From: Henningerozyma blattae CBS 6284
Lineage: Eukaryota > Ascomycota > Saccharomycetes > Saccharomycetales > Saccharomycetaceae
Direction of reading: 5' to 3'
Assembly (NCBI RefSeq): GCF_000315915.1
Contig: NC_020186.1
Location: 2,232,001 to 2,296,000, forward strand
DNA length: 64,000 nt
Shown here: piece after piece, positions 41,877-56,363 of the stretch
Numbering within the stretch: position 1 is the first letter of the stretch
How the letters are laid out: every line of letters begins with the position of its first letter
The notes under the pieces: model-generated
The model's input: only the letters and a program-made list of their open reading frames with translations
What the model was told of the DNA's origin: nothing
The model's database searches: none
Position numbers and translations under genes: made by a program

Positions 41877-43301
41877 ATGACTGTAAGATCATCTATTTGG
41901 AATAGACTAGATGCAGGAGAAGAATTTAAGCAGGAAAATAATAAAGATTTCATAAATAAACGATTTAGATACAACTACTACAAAGGAAGCAATTCTGGGT
42001 CGTCTGATACATGCACAGATAGCAATGATGATTGCACTAAGGGCGAACCAACTTCTCGTTGGAATATCCTTAAAAGATTACATACAAGGTATCATGATAT
42101 ACAGATCTCCATTAATGAAAGCTTTGAACTTATTGATTGGGAAGACATTGCCAATAGATTTGCTAATCCTATCGGGTATTCATTATTGTGCCTATTCTTC
42201 GTCGTCAAATTTATTCAAGAAAATTTCATACGACCTAGTTATAATAAAATTTATAGATATAGATCTTCACAAATCTTTAACCTGAATGATTCAGAAACTT
42301 TTAATTATTATAAAGATCAATTTGACACTGATGTTTTTTCAATGATCGATACGTCTTCGGCATATTACGGTAGGCCTAATGACGAAGATTCAATGTTTAT
42401 TAAATTGATTAAATGGATTAATAATTTTTGTAATTCATTAGTAGTCTTATTAATATTTATCAACATTGTCATTTCTTACCAATTCTTAAATGGATATTAT
42501 AGAAGATACTCTTTATTTTATACAACCAAGAGACCGACGAATACTTTAAGCATCGTCAAAAAGAATAAAAAAGATCTAGAAATTATATATAATGAAGATG
42601 TTTTAAATCTTTCATTCTTCAGGATACTAAAATACTATTTTTTTAATAAAGAAAATGATCTGAAAACAAAGAATAGTTATCAACCGACTAAAAAGACTAT
42701 TTTAAATGATGAAACGTATTACGAATTAAGTAAATGGTTACCAAATACTTTTATTAGGAAATTGTTTGTTAGTTATTCACCTACGAGTGTATTATTATTA
42801 TTAAATTCTAATGATATTTCGTTCCTTACAATATTTTGGTTAGTTGCAAATCAAATACTAATTTACTACCTAATTGAAATTAAATACGAAAATCGAATTA
42901 TTGATGAGCAAATGCTATATAGGGAAATGATGAATGAATATAGTATGAAGACTAAACAACCAACTGCCAGACTTTCACAAAATGTAAAGTTGGATACTTC
43001 TTCTTATCCTGGAGGGGGCTACGTTGAATTCATTGATTCTAATAATGCTATTGGAAATAATAATAATATATTTAAAAGACATGATCTAAATGGTAGAGCA
43101 CATTATGAATCGTTCGATAAAAGAACTGATCAATTTGAAGAACTTCGTTATATGCCTGATTATTCTGGCACATCAAGTAGTGATAATACAGTTATTCCAT
43201 CTTTACCACATAATATTATTCGAGTACCACCAATGGATATGTATTATCATTCTTTCTATTCTAGAAGAAATTCTCCTTATAAATGGAATAGTAGACGCTA
43301 A
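41877..43301 (+). CDS. NUR1: Multi-pass membrane protein, probable Nur1 (inner nuclear membrane)
   Basis: 474 residues from the ATG at 41877; a longer open frame starts with GTG and is not used. There are three hydrophobic segments at about 98-115 (PIGYSLLCLFFVVKFI), 184-203 (FCNSLVVLLIFINIVISYQF) and 314-334 (SFLTIFWLVANQILIYYLIEI), with a hydrophilic Ser/Asn/Arg-rich C-terminus. The layout and length (S. cerevisiae Nur1 484), and a place just left of YIM1 (the ancestral neighbour of the RAM1-NUR1 and RIM13-YIM1 regions), suggest Nur1. Nur1 pairs with Heh1/Src1 to tether rDNA at the nuclear rim and tunes Cdc14 release. Identification rests on topology and context more than on a motif. Confidence 0.55.
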   Translation: MTVRSSIWNRLDAGEEFKQENNKDFINKRFRYNYYKGSNSGSSDTCTDSNDDCTKGEPTSRWNILKRLHTRYHDIQISINESFELIDWEDIANRFANPIGYSLLCLFFVVKFIQENFIRPSYNKIYRYRSSQIFNLNDSETFNYYKDQFDTDVFSMIDTSSAYYGRPNDEDSMFIKLIKWINNFCNSLVVLLIFINIVISYQFLNGYYRRYSLFYTTKRPTNTLSIVKKNKKDLEIIYNEDVLNLSFFRILKYYFFNKENDLKTKNSYQPTKKTILNDETYYELSKWLPNTFIRKLFVSYSPTSVLLLLNSNDISFLTIFWLVANQILIYYLIEIKYENRIIDEQMLYREMMNEYSMKTKQPTARLSQNVKLDTSSYPGGGYVEFIDSNNAIGNNNNIFKRHDLNGRAHYESFDKRTDQFEELRYMPDYSGTSSSDNTVIPSLPHNIIRVPPMDMYYHSFYSRRNSPYKWNSRR

Positions 43302-43930
43302 CCTTAAAAAAATAAACTAACTAATACATATGAAGTCTTAATTAATAATAATAATAACAATATTGGACTATATTTTATTAAATATCAACTATGGCTTCAT
43401 TTTACTATAAATCTCAAAACTATAATGCCATTTTTAAAATAATATGATACTTGTTTTAAGTTTGAAGAAATTGTTTCATACCACACAGTGGAGATCTTAA
43501 ATAAATTTTTGCATTATAAACTGAAGATCACAAACGCTTGATCAAAAATTAAATCTATTTACAAATAATTTTTGTTAGATTTTTGTTTATTAAAACTGTC
43601 CTTCAGATTTACAATTTCAATAAAGCTTGAATAATATAATAATTTACTCAAGTCTTAGTTTCGGATAGTGGAGACTTTCAAAAAGCATTACCATACAGTA
43701 CTAGGTGTATCATTCATTTCCTATAGATCATGAGCTTATACATATAATACTATATATTATATGCTAGAATTATTGGCATTAATGTAAAACATAGATAATG
43801 ATAGTATATTAAATAATATTTTTATTTAGAAATGTCTAGAATTTGACTAATTTGACTAAGATGAATGTTACAAATACGATAAAAAATGACTTTCAATATC
43901 CAAACATGTATGAAAGTATTATTATGAAAG
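43302..43930. other. Convergent region between NUR1-like gene and YIM1
   Basis: 629 bp of very AT-rich DNA, the 3' flanks of two converging genes. No gene seen. Confidence 0.5.
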
Positions 43931-45127
43931 TCAATCATCAATAGTAATTACGACTTTACCTTTGGCCTTGCTGGATGAAAGTCTTGTAACTGCTGCTTGA
44001 AAATTATCTAAATCATAAACAGAATCAATTCTAGGAATATAAGTTCCCTGAGAAATCATTTTATTTGCCAAAATCATAGCATCCTCTTTACCACGTAACA
44101 TGTCAAGGGAATAAGAATAATTATTTAAACATTTCCTTCTTAGTATAATTCTTTTAGCAATTTTCCATTGTTTCATGAAATCAATTAATGTAGCTGAATT
44201 ATAGTTAAACTTATTATCACCAACCAAAGTTGCATAATGAGACGTTTTATTATTATTTAAAACTTGTTCAGGAATATCAACAACATCGGATGAACCAACA
44301 CAGTCAGCAATTAAATCGAATTTACCGTTATGATTAATAGATTCTTTTTTAATATATTCTAAAATATGATCTTTAACAGATGTAGTAGGATCATCATAAG
44401 GAATCAAATGATCAAAGGCGGAGTGTATTTGAGTATCTCTATTCTCAATTGAATATGATGAGCATGTACCTACCACTTTGGATACTTTTAATTCATTTTT
44501 AGCAATTTGCACCAATGCGTTACCAACTGCTGTAGCAGCCCCGAAGACCAATATAGTTGCACCAGGCTTCAAAGTGGATGGGACTTGGCCATGACCATAC
44601 AACATTAAATATGCAGTTTGAAATACTAATGGCCAAGAAGAGGCAATAACAAATTTATCATGAAATTCTAAATTTTTAGAAATATCTAAAGGTAAAGTGG
44701 AAAGTTTTGAGATATTTTCTTTATTTTTCAAAACGTCAATAATTAAATAATAAGTTAAACTACCTTGTTTACTTAATTGCAATGGATTTACACCAAGGAC
44801 ACCGTTAACTAGGTCTCCAACTTTATAATTTTTTAATTTCTGAATATTTGAGCCAACCTCCACAATTTCCCCAGCATAATCACATCCGAAAATATTCAAT
44901 TTATTATTAAATTTATTTAAAACAGGAATCGGATTAGCCAATGAGTATAACAAAGCATCAACAGGATTTAAGGCTGCTGCTTTAACCTTAACCACAACGT
45001 CGTTTGGCTTAACATCTTTAGTTAAGTCAATATTCGAATAAAAAAATTTTAAGGGACTTGAATTGTTGTAGTAACCAACACTCTTATTTTTTAAAATATT
45101 TGAATTCTGAGTAATGGAAGCAGACAT
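43931..45127 (-). CDS. YIM1: Yim1-like quinone-oxidoreductase (MDR) family protein
   Basis: 398 residues in the medium-chain dehydrogenase/reductase superfamily. The GroES-like N-terminal domain has VVVKVKAAALNPVDALLYSLAN, then FGCDYAGEIVEVGSNIQ and the KVGDLVNGV turn. The Rossmann domain has ATILVFGAATAVGNALVQIAKN (AxxxxG-type nucleotide loop) and SKVVGTCSS. The C-terminus GTYIPRIDSVYDLDNFQAAVTRLSSSKAKGKVVI is characteristic of Yim1. Zinc-binding residues of alcohol dehydrogenases are absent, as in quinone oxidoreductases. Yim1 associates with mitochondria and lipid particles and affects DNA-damage tolerance; its reaction is unknown. RIM13, two genes away in S. cerevisiae, is 17 kb away here. 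Confidence 0.85.
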   Translation of the reverse strand: MSASITQNSNILKNKSVGYYNNSSPLKFFYSNIDLTKDVKPNDVVVKVKAAALNPVDALLYSLANPIPVLNKFNNKLNIFGCDYAGEIVEVGSNIQKLKNYKVGDLVNGVLGVNPLQLSKQGSLTYYLIIDVLKNKENISKLSTLPLDISKNLEFHDKFVIASSWPLVFQTAYLMLYGHGQVPSTLKPGATILVFGAATAVGNALVQIAKNELKVSKVVGTCSSYSIENRDTQIHSAFDHLIPYDDPTTSVKDHILEYIKKESINHNGKFDLIADCVGSSDVVDIPEQVLNNNKTSHYATLVGDNKFNYNSATLIDFMKQWKIAKRIILRRKCLNNYSYSLDMLRGKEDAMILANKMISQGTYIPRIDSVYDLDNFQAAVTRLSSSKAKGKVVITIDD

Positions 45128-45580
45128 TATTTTTTCACTGGCAATAGTTATTATGATTTATTACCGAATTTATATATATGTAATGTTCTTGTACTACTTG
45201 ATATCTCCAGTAATCAAATTCGACTTTTCATTAGTCTTTTTATATCTGATTTTTAGATTACCAAGAACTAACTAACAAATGAGAATTTGAAAATTCTACA
45301 TTTAGAGAAAAAATTCTGTAAAAACTCCGAGCATGTGAAACTTTCTAAACAGGAAACTGAAAAAAGGAAAAAAATACCTTTCTCTCAAATAATGGTAGCT
45401 TCTTTTAGGTTTAGATCCAAGGCTTTAGATTTTTCAGTAAACAGCTTTCAAAACCTAATCCAACTGGTTTAAACATTGAACTCAATTATTAATACAATAA
45501 TTGATAAGCCTAATTTTTTTTTTGACGAGATGCAATTATGTAGGTGTATATAAAATTATATAGTGACAACTAGATTAATA
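45128..45580. other. YIM1 upstream / CYK3 downstream region
   Basis: 453 bp with a T9 run near 45514. No gene. A further gene-order breakpoint relative to S. cerevisiae. Confidence 0.5.
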
Positions 45581-48406
45581 TCATACACAAAGCCATTCGG
45601 CAAATTCGCAATAACCTGTACCCGAATCTGCAGCCACAGAAGCTGTCCAAATGCCTGCTTCTTTTATTTTAATATTTACTTTCCATGTGCCAAATGGAAA
45701 ATGAGGATCATTCTTTAACATCTCATAAGTTTTACCTGAAGGAGATTTTATTATCATTGATTGTTTTCTATTTGTATTTATGGAACTTTCATCATATAAG
45801 ATTCCGTCGTATGGATGCTGGATCACTTCAAAATTATAATCATTATTTGTATATATATAGCGATTTTGCGGTTCAACAATATAAGTTTCAATTCTACGAA
45901 CACTTTCACACGGTTTTCTTACCACAAATTCGAAATTCATATCTTCTCCCTTATGATATAATGGAATAATCATTGATAAAGGATGTATATTAGCAACAGT
46001 CGTCTGAGAGCCTCTTAGACCAGAATGAATATATAACATACCCTCTGTAATTCCTGGTGGTAATATAGCTTTTATAACAACTATTCTTCTACCACTTTCA
46101 GCTTTATTTCTCCTAATTTGAGTCAAAGCTAATTCCTTCTTACCACATTCTATTTCTTTTTCTTGATTATCTGTCTTAACCACAACCGATGAAAATACTT
46201 CGATATCGCTTGGAATCTCTAAAGAGCATTCATAAACTTCAGAATCTTCTAAAAACGATAAAGCGGTACTAAATTTATACAATTTAATATTGTTTTGGAA
46301 GAAAGTTGGGAAAACCAAGGGTAGGTAAATGGCTGATAATGGATCTACGCTTGGAACAATATGCTGCTCGAATTCTCTTGGTGGAATATGAGTATAAATA
46401 AAATCCAAAGGTTCTACCATAAAATATGAATCATCTGCTCTAATTCTTTTTTTATTATTAACAAATTCATGAATCGGATTACTTATATTACCTAAAATTA
46501 CGTCAATGAATCTCCATTCTTTATTAACTAAGACTCTTAACCAACAATGATTATATTTAAATTCCCAATTATTTGCAGTAGGGGTTTTTAAAAACCCAAT
46601 AACAATTTCACATGTAATACCTAATGAGTTTGATAATTTTTTGAATAACCAAGTCAATTCATACGGTGTACAATATCTCTTATGTAGAGTTTGATCTAAA
46701 TTTGGAGGTTCTTGAGTAAAATTTGTCACACCATTATCATCAATTAATTCAAACATTTCTGTACAAAAGATGTAAATACCTCTTAATTTTTCTAAAACAG
46801 TAGGATATCTGGCCGAGAAAGTAGTTTGAGACCAATTATCAATTCGCATAGCACCATCCTTGATACATCTTTTCCTAGTCATCTTATCAACATAATCAAC
46901 ATTCATTTCTAATAAATCTAAAGTCAATTGGCCTGGGATAATATCATTACCTTTTACTTCATTTGTATTTAAATCATTATAAATGGCATCTTGAGGATGT
47001 AATACCAAATCTCTGTTTTGTTCTAAGACTCTCATGTATCTTGGATGCTTTTCATACTTTGTTAAAGTTCTCGATCTATTAACTTGAGATTTAACATTCA
47101 ACCAGTCTCTAGCCTCATTATGAGTTTGAGAAATATTTAAATTCCTTAAATCTGGTAATCTTGGATAATCACCTACTGGTGTAACTGGTGTACCTGGTAA
47201 TGAATTATCGCCATTGTTATTATTAGAAGCATTATTGTTATTATTACTTTTTGGTAAAAATTTGCTTAATAAACCACCCATTTTACTCGAAGAACTATTT
47301 GAAGGAATATTAGTAGAAGTGGTGTTCAACGATAGGTCTAACAGCATATTATTACTTGTTTGAGATCTTTCTAACGAGTCAGCAAAGGATTGAGCATATT
47401 TATGTCTTGCTAAGGAGCCTGCGCTTGTAGCACTAAAATCGCTCATTAATGCAAAACTATTTTCACTACTTGTTAAAGAATTTTCCATATATTTTGAGTT
47501 TGAAAAGATTCCAGTTGAAGAATTAGATTCTAAGCTTTCATTTGATTTATTAGTTGGTTGATATCCATCAAAAAATTGTTGATTATCTCTATAATAATCC
47601 GAATCTCTATAACGAGAAGTTCTAATATCATTCATGGAATAAGATTTCGTCGGAATTGGATTAATTGGTGCATGTGAAGGGTAATGTCTATTACTATTAT
47701 TATTATCATCAAATCTTGAAGAAAAATTTGGAATTTGCGGTAGTGGTGGTAATGAATCATCCGAATAATTTGTCTTTATATTTAATGGAGTTCTAGTCAT
47801 TTTACGACGGTCTGTATAATGATGAATTCTATTTGAATTTACATTATTATTAGAGAAGTTTTGCAAATCATTTGAGTTACTATAATTATAATGATTATGA
47901 ACAGTTTTCATTGCACTAGAAGATTTGTATTTAGGACCTGTAGGTCGAACGCTATTTGTAGTGACATTTGGTATAGAGTTATTACCGTTAGTATATAAAG
48001 AATGATCATTCGTAGTAGAGGCCGATGTAGGCTTTCTACTACTTCTAGTAGAAGAATGATCCACTGATCTAGAAGGAATGGGCGGTATTACCACCTTATT
48101 TGATGCCTCCTGCTGTTTAGGTACTTTAGAGTCCTTCTTTTTATTAGGATGAGAGGATGTTGGTGTAGAAGTATTAGAAGTTTCATTCAACCTTTCTTCT
48201 ACTATCTTAACAAAATTATTGGGGAAATATCCCGAACATTTTCTATTTCTTAAGAGACGGCCATAATACCAATCACCAGTGATCTTTGTGACCTCCATTA
48301 CGTCCCCCTCAAGAAATCCTAGATCGCCTTTTGCTTGACCTGACCAACCATATTTGGCTTTAACTTTGAATGGTGGTGCTAAAGGGGCGAACTCTAAACT
48401 TGTCAT
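45581..48406 (-). CDS. CYK3: Cyk3 cytokinesis protein (SH3 plus transglutaminase-like domain)
   Basis: 941 residues (S. cerevisiae 885). An N-terminal SH3 domain (about 12-70: VKAKYGWSGQAKGDLGFLEG, GDWYYGRL, GYFPNNFVKIV) is followed by a roughly 400-residue disordered Asn/Ser-rich linker with several poly-Asn runs and Pro motifs (RPTGPKY, SLPPLPQIPNF). Next comes a transglutaminase-like domain (about 590-660: RYCTPYELTWLFKKLSNSLGI, FKYNHCWLRVLVNKEWRFIDVILGN) and a beta-rich C-terminal region ending WTASVAADSGTGYCEFAEWLCV. Cyk3 is recruited to the bud neck through Hof1/Inn1 partners and promotes primary septum formation. In S. cerevisiae CYK3 directly precedes NUP84, but here the two are 16 kb apart. 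Confidence 0.95.
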   Translation of the reverse strand: MTSLEFAPLAPPFKVKAKYGWSGQAKGDLGFLEGDVMEVTKITGDWYYGRLLRNRKCSGYFPNNFVKIVEERLNETSNTSTPTSSHPNKKKDSKVPKQQEASNKVVIPPIPSRSVDHSSTRSSRKPTSASTTNDHSLYTNGNNSIPNVTTNSVRPTGPKYKSSSAMKTVHNHYNYSNSNDLQNFSNNNVNSNRIHHYTDRRKMTRTPLNIKTNYSDDSLPPLPQIPNFSSRFDDNNNSNRHYPSHAPINPIPTKSYSMNDIRTSRYRDSDYYRDNQQFFDGYQPTNKSNESLESNSSTGIFSNSKYMENSLTSSENSFALMSDFSATSAGSLARHKYAQSFADSLERSQTSNNMLLDLSLNTTSTNIPSNSSSSKMGGLLSKFLPKSNNNNNASNNNNGDNSLPGTPVTPVGDYPRLPDLRNLNISQTHNEARDWLNVKSQVNRSRTLTKYEKHPRYMRVLEQNRDLVLHPQDAIYNDLNTNEVKGNDIIPGQLTLDLLEMNVDYVDKMTRKRCIKDGAMRIDNWSQTTFSARYPTVLEKLRGIYIFCTEMFELIDDNGVTNFTQEPPNLDQTLHKRYCTPYELTWLFKKLSNSLGITCEIVIGFLKTPTANNWEFKYNHCWLRVLVNKEWRFIDVILGNISNPIHEFVNNKKRIRADDSYFMVEPLDFIYTHIPPREFEQHIVPSVDPLSAIYLPLVFPTFFQNNIKLYKFSTALSFLEDSEVYECSLEIPSDIEVFSSVVVKTDNQEKEIECGKKELALTQIRRNKAESGRRIVVIKAILPPGITEGMLYIHSGLRGSQTTVANIHPLSMIIPLYHKGEDMNFEFVVRKPCESVRRIETYIVEPQNRYIYTNNDYNFEVIQHPYDGILYDESSINTNRKQSMIIKSPSGKTYEMLKNDPHFPFGTWKVNIKIKEAGIWTASVAADSGTGYCEFAEWLCV

Positions 48407-49227
48407 TATATGATATGCAATAGTATGATTATATGATTAGTTGTTATGATAAAAAGCAAATGGAAAAACGAAAACGAGAGTGAAAAATATTATTAAAATG
48501 ATGAAAACCAAAGATAAATAAAATAAAAAAATATATTAAAATGAAACAAAAGTGAAACGAAAGTAAAGTATGCTGAAATAAAAAAAATACGAAAAATGCT
48601 AAATGTAATGCTGAGACGTTCACAATAGTGTTTGCCGAACCTTATTTGTATTTAATTTTCTAGATGATGAATGTGCTTTTATAAAATATCACGCTCTTGA
48701 ATGATCGTGAATTGGATAACCGCTTATGCTGTTGACTGATATGTTTCTATATATATATATATATATGGAAAACTCGTACAATTTATTAGTACGCCTACCT
48801 AAGAAAAGTAACGCAGTTCTTTCTCGACCTTGAAATACTTGGTTTAAGTATTGATCTGGACTCAATTATCACCAGATCTTGTCTGAAACTTTCTTCGAAA
48901 CAAGAATTCAGCTTGCCAAGTGTTTAACCAGCCATGGAAATTTTCATGACGTATGCCCGAACAGGCCGCATTCCCGAACGTATCAAACTTCCAAAAAAAA
49001 TAATGACGCAGCCATGCATTTTCCAGGAACAGAACGTGACCAGCACAGAAACGTTTACTAAAGTTCCTTTAATCGTAGTTTCATGTTGGTTTAAGGGCCC
49101 TGAAAGAGATAATTAGCTAGCATGTTAGTGATGTTTGATTCTTTATCTCACATTCAAGAATGGAAAGTCTTGTTCTAGTGGAAACTTATCATATACATAC
49201 ACTATATAATAGTATTTAAGTATTTAA
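48407..49227. other. CYK3 upstream / NUT1 downstream region
   Basis: 821 bp. It has an (AT)n run at about 48748-48766. From about 48840 to 49110 the DNA is less AT-rich than its surroundings but holds no convincing gene. One GACCAGCA near 49037 fits the Ace2/Swi5 consensus and would suit a cytokinesis gene, but a single match is weak. Confidence 0.45.
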
Positions 49228-53031
<3,804 letters not shown>

Positions 53032-53533
53032 TATTAGAGTGAAGCTTGGTACCTAGTAAGTTAGATGAGATAATCAAAGTGTGGGAAATACGGTCAAAAA
53101 ATATGAAGAAACTTTATATCTGTCTTTAACATACAATATTTCTTAATATTAAATGTAATTCACTCATGTTTATACAGTATTAGCGCGAAGAGAAATCGGA
53201 AATACCATAAAACATCAAATTGAAGTGAATTCGGTAATGCTATATGTATATGAGATAGATAATAGCAAAGGCTAATAGAGTAATAAATACACTTATATAT
53301 TTAGTAATTACTTATACACTTATTTATTATTATATACATGTTTAATAAACCATTTTGAATTTGTAAGATATTATTATACAATCATTATATATAATGAGCA
53401 GACGCAATGAATAAAGCGTTATAATATCATTAGTAATACCTAGAATATAGGATATTGGATAAAAAGACTTAGGTTCAAAGAGGGAATTGTAATACTCCAA
53501 TACCTTAAATTATATATAATTTTTATATTATAT
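53032..53533. other. NUT1 upstream / TIM8 downstream region
   Basis: 502 bp of AT-rich DNA between two minus-strand genes. Nothing recognised. Confidence 0.5.
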
Positions 53534-53821
53534 TTATTTCATATTCTGCAAACCTTTTACAATTTGAATATTTGTATCTAGAAACCTGTTTAAACAATTT
53601 CTCAAGCATAAATCTTCTTGCGATGATAAAGTTCCATCATTACCAACATGTGTAATACATTGCTTAAAACATGTATTGGTAAATTGGTGAATTGACATTT
53701 GCATTTTTTGTTTTGAATTTTCAATTTCAATAAAATTAGACATGTCTTTCTTTGTAGCATCATCTAGCTTGGATAAGCTTTCCAATGGAATTGTTGAAGA
53801 CGATAATGGTGACTGTGACAT
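53534..53821 (-). CDS. TIM8: Tim8, small Tim chaperone of the mitochondrial intermembrane space
   Basis: 95 residues (S. cerevisiae 87). The twin CX3C motif is intact: Cys51-xxx-Cys55 and Cys72-xxx-Cys76, giving the disulfide-linked helical hairpin oxidised by Mia40. The surrounding sequence NSKQKMQMSIHQFTNTCFKQC and SSQEDLCLRNCLNRFLDTNIQIVKGLQN is specific to Tim8 rather than Tim9, 10, 12 or 13. It forms a hexamer with Tim13 that shuttles hydrophobic precursors such as Tim23. Divergent from MCM22, as in S. cerevisiae (YJR135W-A and YJR135C). Confidence 0.97.
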   Translation of the reverse strand: MSQSPLSSSTIPLESLSKLDDATKKDMSNFIEIENSKQKMQMSIHQFTNTCFKQCITHVGNDGTLSSQEDLCLRNCLNRFLDTNIQIVKGLQNMK

Positions 53822-54335
53822 GACGTTATTTATGGTATTAATATTATTTGATGGGTACTAATACTATTAGATATATTTTGCCCTTGGTAATTTCATTATT
53901 TGTTAATTAAATACCCTTTCTTCTAAGCCAAAATTATCTGTCAATATACATTATTATTAAAGCTATCGGGATTAGACGGGATATTTCAGCGGAAATAGTA
54001 GGGAAGGAAATAGCATTAGATTGCTATACATTCAAAGACTAATAAACCTTCGCTATATTATTTACAAGGAAAGCTAAAAAGCTTGAAAAGGTCTTCGGAA
54101 TCTAAGTAGGTTGATCTAAAACGTTGTTCGGATGTGGTTACATGTGGTGAAATAGAAAATTGTACTCATGAGTTCCAGTTTTATATCATACTAAATATAT
54201 ACATAGTCCTCATTAACTTCGAACTAAATTGTCACCTATCAATTACAATTGTATTATGTTATAAAATTATCTGTTAAAATAAAATTATCTAATTACAATA
54301 AGAAACACAGAACGTCCTTAAAAAAATATTTTATA
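53822..54335. other. Divergent promoter region of TIM8 and MCM22
   Basis: 514 bp. An open frame runs upstream of the chosen MCM22 start from 54249 but its 29 extra codons do not resemble the family. No gene seen. Confidence 0.5.
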
Positions 54336-55040
54336 ATGAATGAAAAAGAATTAAGCCTATTCGAGCTATATATCAAATCGTTAGAAATCCAGATTTCCAA
54401 CAAAAAATTCTTTATCGATCAAGCCAATAAAGCTATATCTAACTTACCAAAGCAACCTTCATCAAATCCCAGCACAAGTAAAGATAAAGGGATATTGGAT
54501 AAAAAATTCAAGAAAAATTTGGAAGAATTACTGAGCAAGCCTATATTTTTACCTGAAAGATCTGACCCAATTGGTATCTCCTTAGCATCAAACTCTCTTA
54601 ATCATAAAATTAAATCATCAGCTTGTTTAATCACCGACCTACAGAATTCAATAGATTTAAATTCTAACTTAATCGAATATCATACCTCAACCAATAAACT
54701 ATTAATCGAAATAATTGAAATAATTAAAAATTATGATATAAAAAATAAGCCAATATTGTCTAGTATCAAATCCCAATATAAGCATTTACAGGATGAGCTT
54801 AAAGAATATATCACAACTTTTCTTCTTACGGAACCTTACAATAACGATGATATAATGACAATTGTTAAGGTAATAGATAGGTTAATTAGTTATGATATGA
54901 CCTTAACTGTTGATGATTTTAAGCCATTTGCTATGCAAGTTTTTAAAATTTTATTTGAATATAACTTTGTGATTCTCGAAGAAAAAAATTCTAGTGGCAA
55001 GAAATATGTCAAGTTACTAGACTTTAGTGATAATATATGA
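54336..55040 (+). CDS. MCM22: Mcm22 kinetochore protein (CENP-K family)
   Basis: 234 residues from ATG 54336 (MNEKELSLFELYIKSLEIQI), which aligns with the S. cerevisiae start (239 residues); an upstream in-frame ATG at 54249 would add 29 unrelated residues. The protein is mostly coiled coil. The diagnostic block KPIFLPERSDPIGISLASNSL is shared with S. cerevisiae Mcm22, as are LTVDDFKPFAMQVFKILFEYN and the terminal GKKYVKLLDFSDN. Mcm22 pairs with Ctf3 and Mcm16 in the Ctf19/CCAN inner kinetochore. This adjacency with TIM8 supports orthology strongly for a fast-evolving gene. Confidence 0.92.
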   Translation: MNEKELSLFELYIKSLEIQISNKKFFIDQANKAISNLPKQPSSNPSTSKDKGILDKKFKKNLEELLSKPIFLPERSDPIGISLASNSLNHKIKSSACLITDLQNSIDLNSNLIEYHTSTNKLLIEIIEIIKNYDIKNKPILSSIKSQYKHLQDELKEYITTFLLTEPYNNDDIMTIVKVIDRLISYDMTLTVDDFKPFAMQVFKILFEYNFVILEEKNSSGKKYVKLLDFSDNI

Positions 55041-55639
55041 TGACATTATATTTATTTTGTTAGATTTTGCAATCGTACCGTTGCTTCGAGCAAAAATTTA
55101 ATAATTATTGTAGTTGAGCTGTTATTTTAAAAAAAAGCGGCTATCCGTTTACATTATAAGGTAGCGATTTCATTAATGAAACAATTGATGAATTATAAGT
55201 ATTTCAATTGTTCTAGCTGCATAAAGCTAACTCACAACTCGTTATATTTACCACTCAAATTATTCAATGGTATACATCACGTGATTGCAACTCTCATTTT
55301 ATTTTTTATTTTTCGAGACTTGACAACCTGTAAGAGCAGAAAAAATTTCCAGATCACGAAGCATAACGTGTCCCAATGGGGACATGCTCGGAAAGTTGAA
55401 TGTACGGGTTTATTAGGCCCGAAAATAGAGCGGAGGGTAACAAATGGTGGCCTCGGCGGCTAGACGAATTTTTAGGCTCATAGAGGTTCAAATTGGCTCT
55501 ACTTTAAAAATATATTGGCTGTTAGCTATCAAATAATGCTATATTCTGTTTTTTACTGATTTTAAATGACATTTATAATATACTTTTTTTTATCCAAGGC
55601 AGCTTTAAACAGATTAGGGCTTACGGAAAATAGTTTGAG
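55041..55639. other. Intergenic region between MCM22 and transposase relic
   Basis: 599 bp. A less AT-rich patch lies at about 55350-55470 with a short hairpin (TGTCCC AATG GGGACA). An ORF at 55176-55463 has no recognisable content. No transposon terminal repeat could be defined. Confidence 0.45.
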
Positions 55640-56102
55640 TGGAAAAGGTTCGTTACTTGATATTCTTAGATGGAACACATTTGGCAGGTAAATTACTTAC
55701 ACTAGTGGCAACTACAACAGAAAACAGGTCATTCCCAATCGCTCATATGCTTGTTCAAGGAGGAGAGAAATATAGAGAAGCATGTCAATTCTTGTGGTTG
55801 ACCAAAAAGTATGTTCCACTTTCTTGGGATAGAATTCAGGTAATGTGCGATCAAAGTCGTGCATTAGAAAGTGCAATTACTAGTGTAATGGATAGGCCAT
55901 ATCTAACTTATGGTGTTCATCTAGTTAAAAATGTGGTAAAATGGACAAAGGGTAAGGTTGTTGCCAAGTTTAGAAACTTAATACATACATTAGACGAAAC
56001 CACGTATAATGATAATATTAAAGACCAAAGTACAAAAATTAAAAATTACTGTCTGCAGTATTATTATTCTTTAGTTTATAATTTCATCGTTTTGTTTACA
56101 TA
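55640..56102 (+). pseudogene. Mutator-like (MULE) transposase fragment
   Basis: An open frame without an ATG start (a TGA directly precedes the GTG at 55639) encodes the N-terminal part of a MULE transposase domain. Features are LIFLDGTHLAGKLLTLVATTTENRSFPIAHMLVQGGE, then FLWLTKKYVPLSWDRIQVMCDQSRALESAITSVM, then YGVHLVKNV. The first catalytic Asp lies in LDGTH and the second is most likely in MCDQSRAL. The Glu-containing part, the zinc finger and the N-terminal region are missing, and after about 56030 the frame turns to low-complexity sequence. It is a dead fragment, but its open frame of about 130 codons suggests it is not very old. It lies 260 bp from the right-hand LTR and tRNA cluster. 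Confidence 0.8.
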
Positions 56103-56363
56103 AAAAAATAACTTATCAGCAGCAAAAACAAAAATAAAAATTCAACTTTATAATAAAAACATAAAAATAGTAAAACACTGACAACATAATTTTCCATTCC
56201 TAACTTTCTTGAATTATACTTGTTGAACATAGTTTGCATCTAACTCTCCTTTTCTGAGCCTGCTCCCACTTATTTTATACCATTATATGTCTTGTAGTTA
56301 TTAGTTTACATCACCTTATTATTAATTTTTTCACGTCCAAATAATCTCTAAATTGTATGTTTT

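Noticed and set aside
48879..49116. Short ORFs in the CYK3 upstream region
   Set aside because: Two overlapping 60-codon frames without motifs in a slightly GC-richer promoter region.
55176..55463. 95-codon ORF between MCM22 and the transposase relic
   Set aside because: No motif or similarity I recognise, and no frame continuity with the transposase fragment.
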